A stretch of DNA of 6,638 nt from an uncultured Spirochaetaceae bacterium (GTDB taxonomy: Bacteria > Spirochaetota > Spirochaetia > Sphaerochaetales > Sphaerochaetaceae), in assembly GCA_946414625.1 (NCBI GenBank), contig CAMKPI010000088.1, forward strand, positions 1 to 6,638. The letters are read 5' to 3'. Positions 5,948 through 6,638 of this stretch are shown here, one piece after another. Made by a program: the position numbers and the translations under genes. Within the stretch, counting starts at the first letter, position 1, and every line of letters begins with the position of its first letter. The notes beneath the pieces are model-generated. The model was not told the DNA's origin. It saw only the letters and a program-made list of their open reading frames with translations, and ran no database searches.

Positions 5948-6034
5948 GAATTCCTCTTATAATATCGCGTAAAGACCAGAGAGAACACCGCGTCCCGGCT
6001 TGCTTTGCTTTGTTTACGATTTGATTGTAATTTA

Positions 6035-6062
6035 ATTATAACACGGCTTTTTTTCTTGTTTA
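6035..6062 (-). promoter_or_regulatory. Promoter for the macrodomain-HTH / ADP-ribosylglycohydrolase unit
   Basis: On the minus strand a perfect TATAAT (6040-6035) is preceded, after 16 bases, by TAAACA (6062-6057), which matches TTGACA at four of six positions. The surrounding 6000-6060 is strikingly AT-rich compared with the flanks. The start codon at 5947 is about 88 bases downstream of the -10. Just after the likely start site the minus strand has short tandem CAAAG units, a possible site for autoregulation by the HTH protein (inference). Confidence 0.6.
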
Positions 6063-6192
6063 CTCTCTGTAAAATGCGGCAAAAAGGCGCCATAACAAAC
6101 CGGGAAACCCCTCCAGAACCCAGCCACGCGCACCGACTCGAACAACAGCGGATGCTGAGCATGCAAATTCGGATGTCTCCCAACCCGCGCAC

Positions 6193-6638
6193 CGGCTCAA
6201 ACCCGTCTCCGCGCATCGCGCTAGCTATATCAAGGCTATACGCTCGCTCTCGAGAAACTATCTTCCGAACATCGCAAGACGGCGAACAAAACACCGCCCG
6301 TGACGCGCTACGAGGAACTAACAAAAAAGCGGCCCGCCTCGTCTCTGGGCCCTCCGTCCGATGCGGGTCGGCGAACCAAACACCGCCCGTGACGCGCTGC
6401 GCGACACTAAAAAAAGAGTCCACATTGTCTAAGGGTGCTCCGTTCGATGCGGCGCGGAGCAAAAAAAGCTCCGTCCGCACCTCGCTCCGCACAAATAAAG
6501 CGGCTTCGCTTGTCTAAAGGGCCCTCCGCACGTCGCGGGTCGGCGAACCAAACACCGCCCGCATCGCGCCGCGAATTTGAGGACACAAAAAAAGGCTCTC
6601 CGGTTGTCTGGGCCGAAGAGCCAAGGGTAAAAGCCTAA
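6193..6638. repeat. Degenerate ~87-base tandem repeat, about five copies, non-coding
   Basis: A unit opening with CGGCGAACCAAACACC followed by GCCCGTGACGCGC recurs with starts near 6193, 6280, 6369, 6455 and 6541 (spacings 87, 89, 86 and 86). Each unit then has an A-run (for example 6323-6328, 6409-6415, 6587-6593) and most have a GTCTAAGGGCCCTCCG-like end. The copy at 6455 is the most diverged and carries CGGAGC-A7-GCTCCG (6455-6473) and AAGCG/CTT-loop/CGCTT (6498-6511). Read on the minus strand, hairpins followed by T-runs recur, strongest in the last copy. A weaker earlier copy may begin near 6102. Open frames of 170 and 186 codons on opposite strands cross the array but are repeat-derived and match no family I know. 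The stretch 6063-6192 holds nothing else I can name. Confidence 0.75.
6587..6622 (-). terminator. Intrinsic terminator of a minus-strand gene beyond the right edge
   Basis: GGCTCT-c-CGG (6594-6603) pairs with CCG-a-AGAGCC (6613-6622) around a 9-base loop, with one mismatch in the stem. On the minus strand the stem is followed directly by seven T (6593-6587). This is the classic shape of an intrinsic terminator and implies a minus-strand gene ending upstream of it, outside the window. It is embedded in the last copy of the ~87-base repeat. Confidence 0.7.

Noticed and set aside
5932..6517. Overlapping 170- and 186-codon open frames on opposite strands upstream of the macrodomain gene
   Set aside because: They cross the macrodomain promoter and the ~87-base repeats, show low-complexity repeat-derived residues, and match nothing I recognise.

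Overview
The window is a piece of bacterial chromosome of moderately high GC, probably from an anaerobe. The clues are the yqeC-yqeB pair (maturation of selenium-dependent molybdenum hydroxylases), a stand-alone four-cysteine TSCPD protein, and a macrodomain fused to a helix-turn-helix (HTH) of a type I associate with gut Firmicutes and similar anaerobes. A clostridial or Synergistota-like host is a guess from gene content and base composition. No rRNA, tRNA, CRISPR array, transposase or phage gene was seen.

Layout. On the minus strand, a small TSCPD protein (1994-1731) is followed by a 240-base tandem repeat array, then yqeC (1427-666) and yqeB (637-1, cut by the window edge). A textbook minus-strand promoter lies at 2110-2082. 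Divergent from this unit is a plus-strand sodium:solute symporter (2175-3539). A repeat-filled gap (3540-3911) ends with a strong hairpin serving the next minus-strand unit. That unit is macrodomain-HTH (5947-4826) followed by an ADP-ribosylglycohydrolase (4730-3912), with a promoter at 6062-6035. The right end (about 6193-6638) has no gene. It holds a degenerate ~87-base tandem repeat, and its last copy includes an intrinsic terminator for a minus-strand gene beyond the window.

How the genes fit together. YqeC and YqeB act in one pathway, readying the selenium-containing molybdenum cofactor of hydroxylases such as xanthine dehydrogenase and purine or nicotinate hydroxylases. The symporter could import a substrate for such enzymes, but nothing in the sequence fixes its substrate. 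The macrodomain-HTH protein and the ADP-ribosylglycohydrolase both belong to families that bind or remove ADP-ribose. Together they look like a small ADP-ribose sensing or reversal module with its own DNA-binding domain. No ADP-ribosyltransferase is present in the window.

The most unusual large-scale feature is that all three long non-coding stretches carry degenerate tandem repeats of different period (about 36, 28 and 87 bases).
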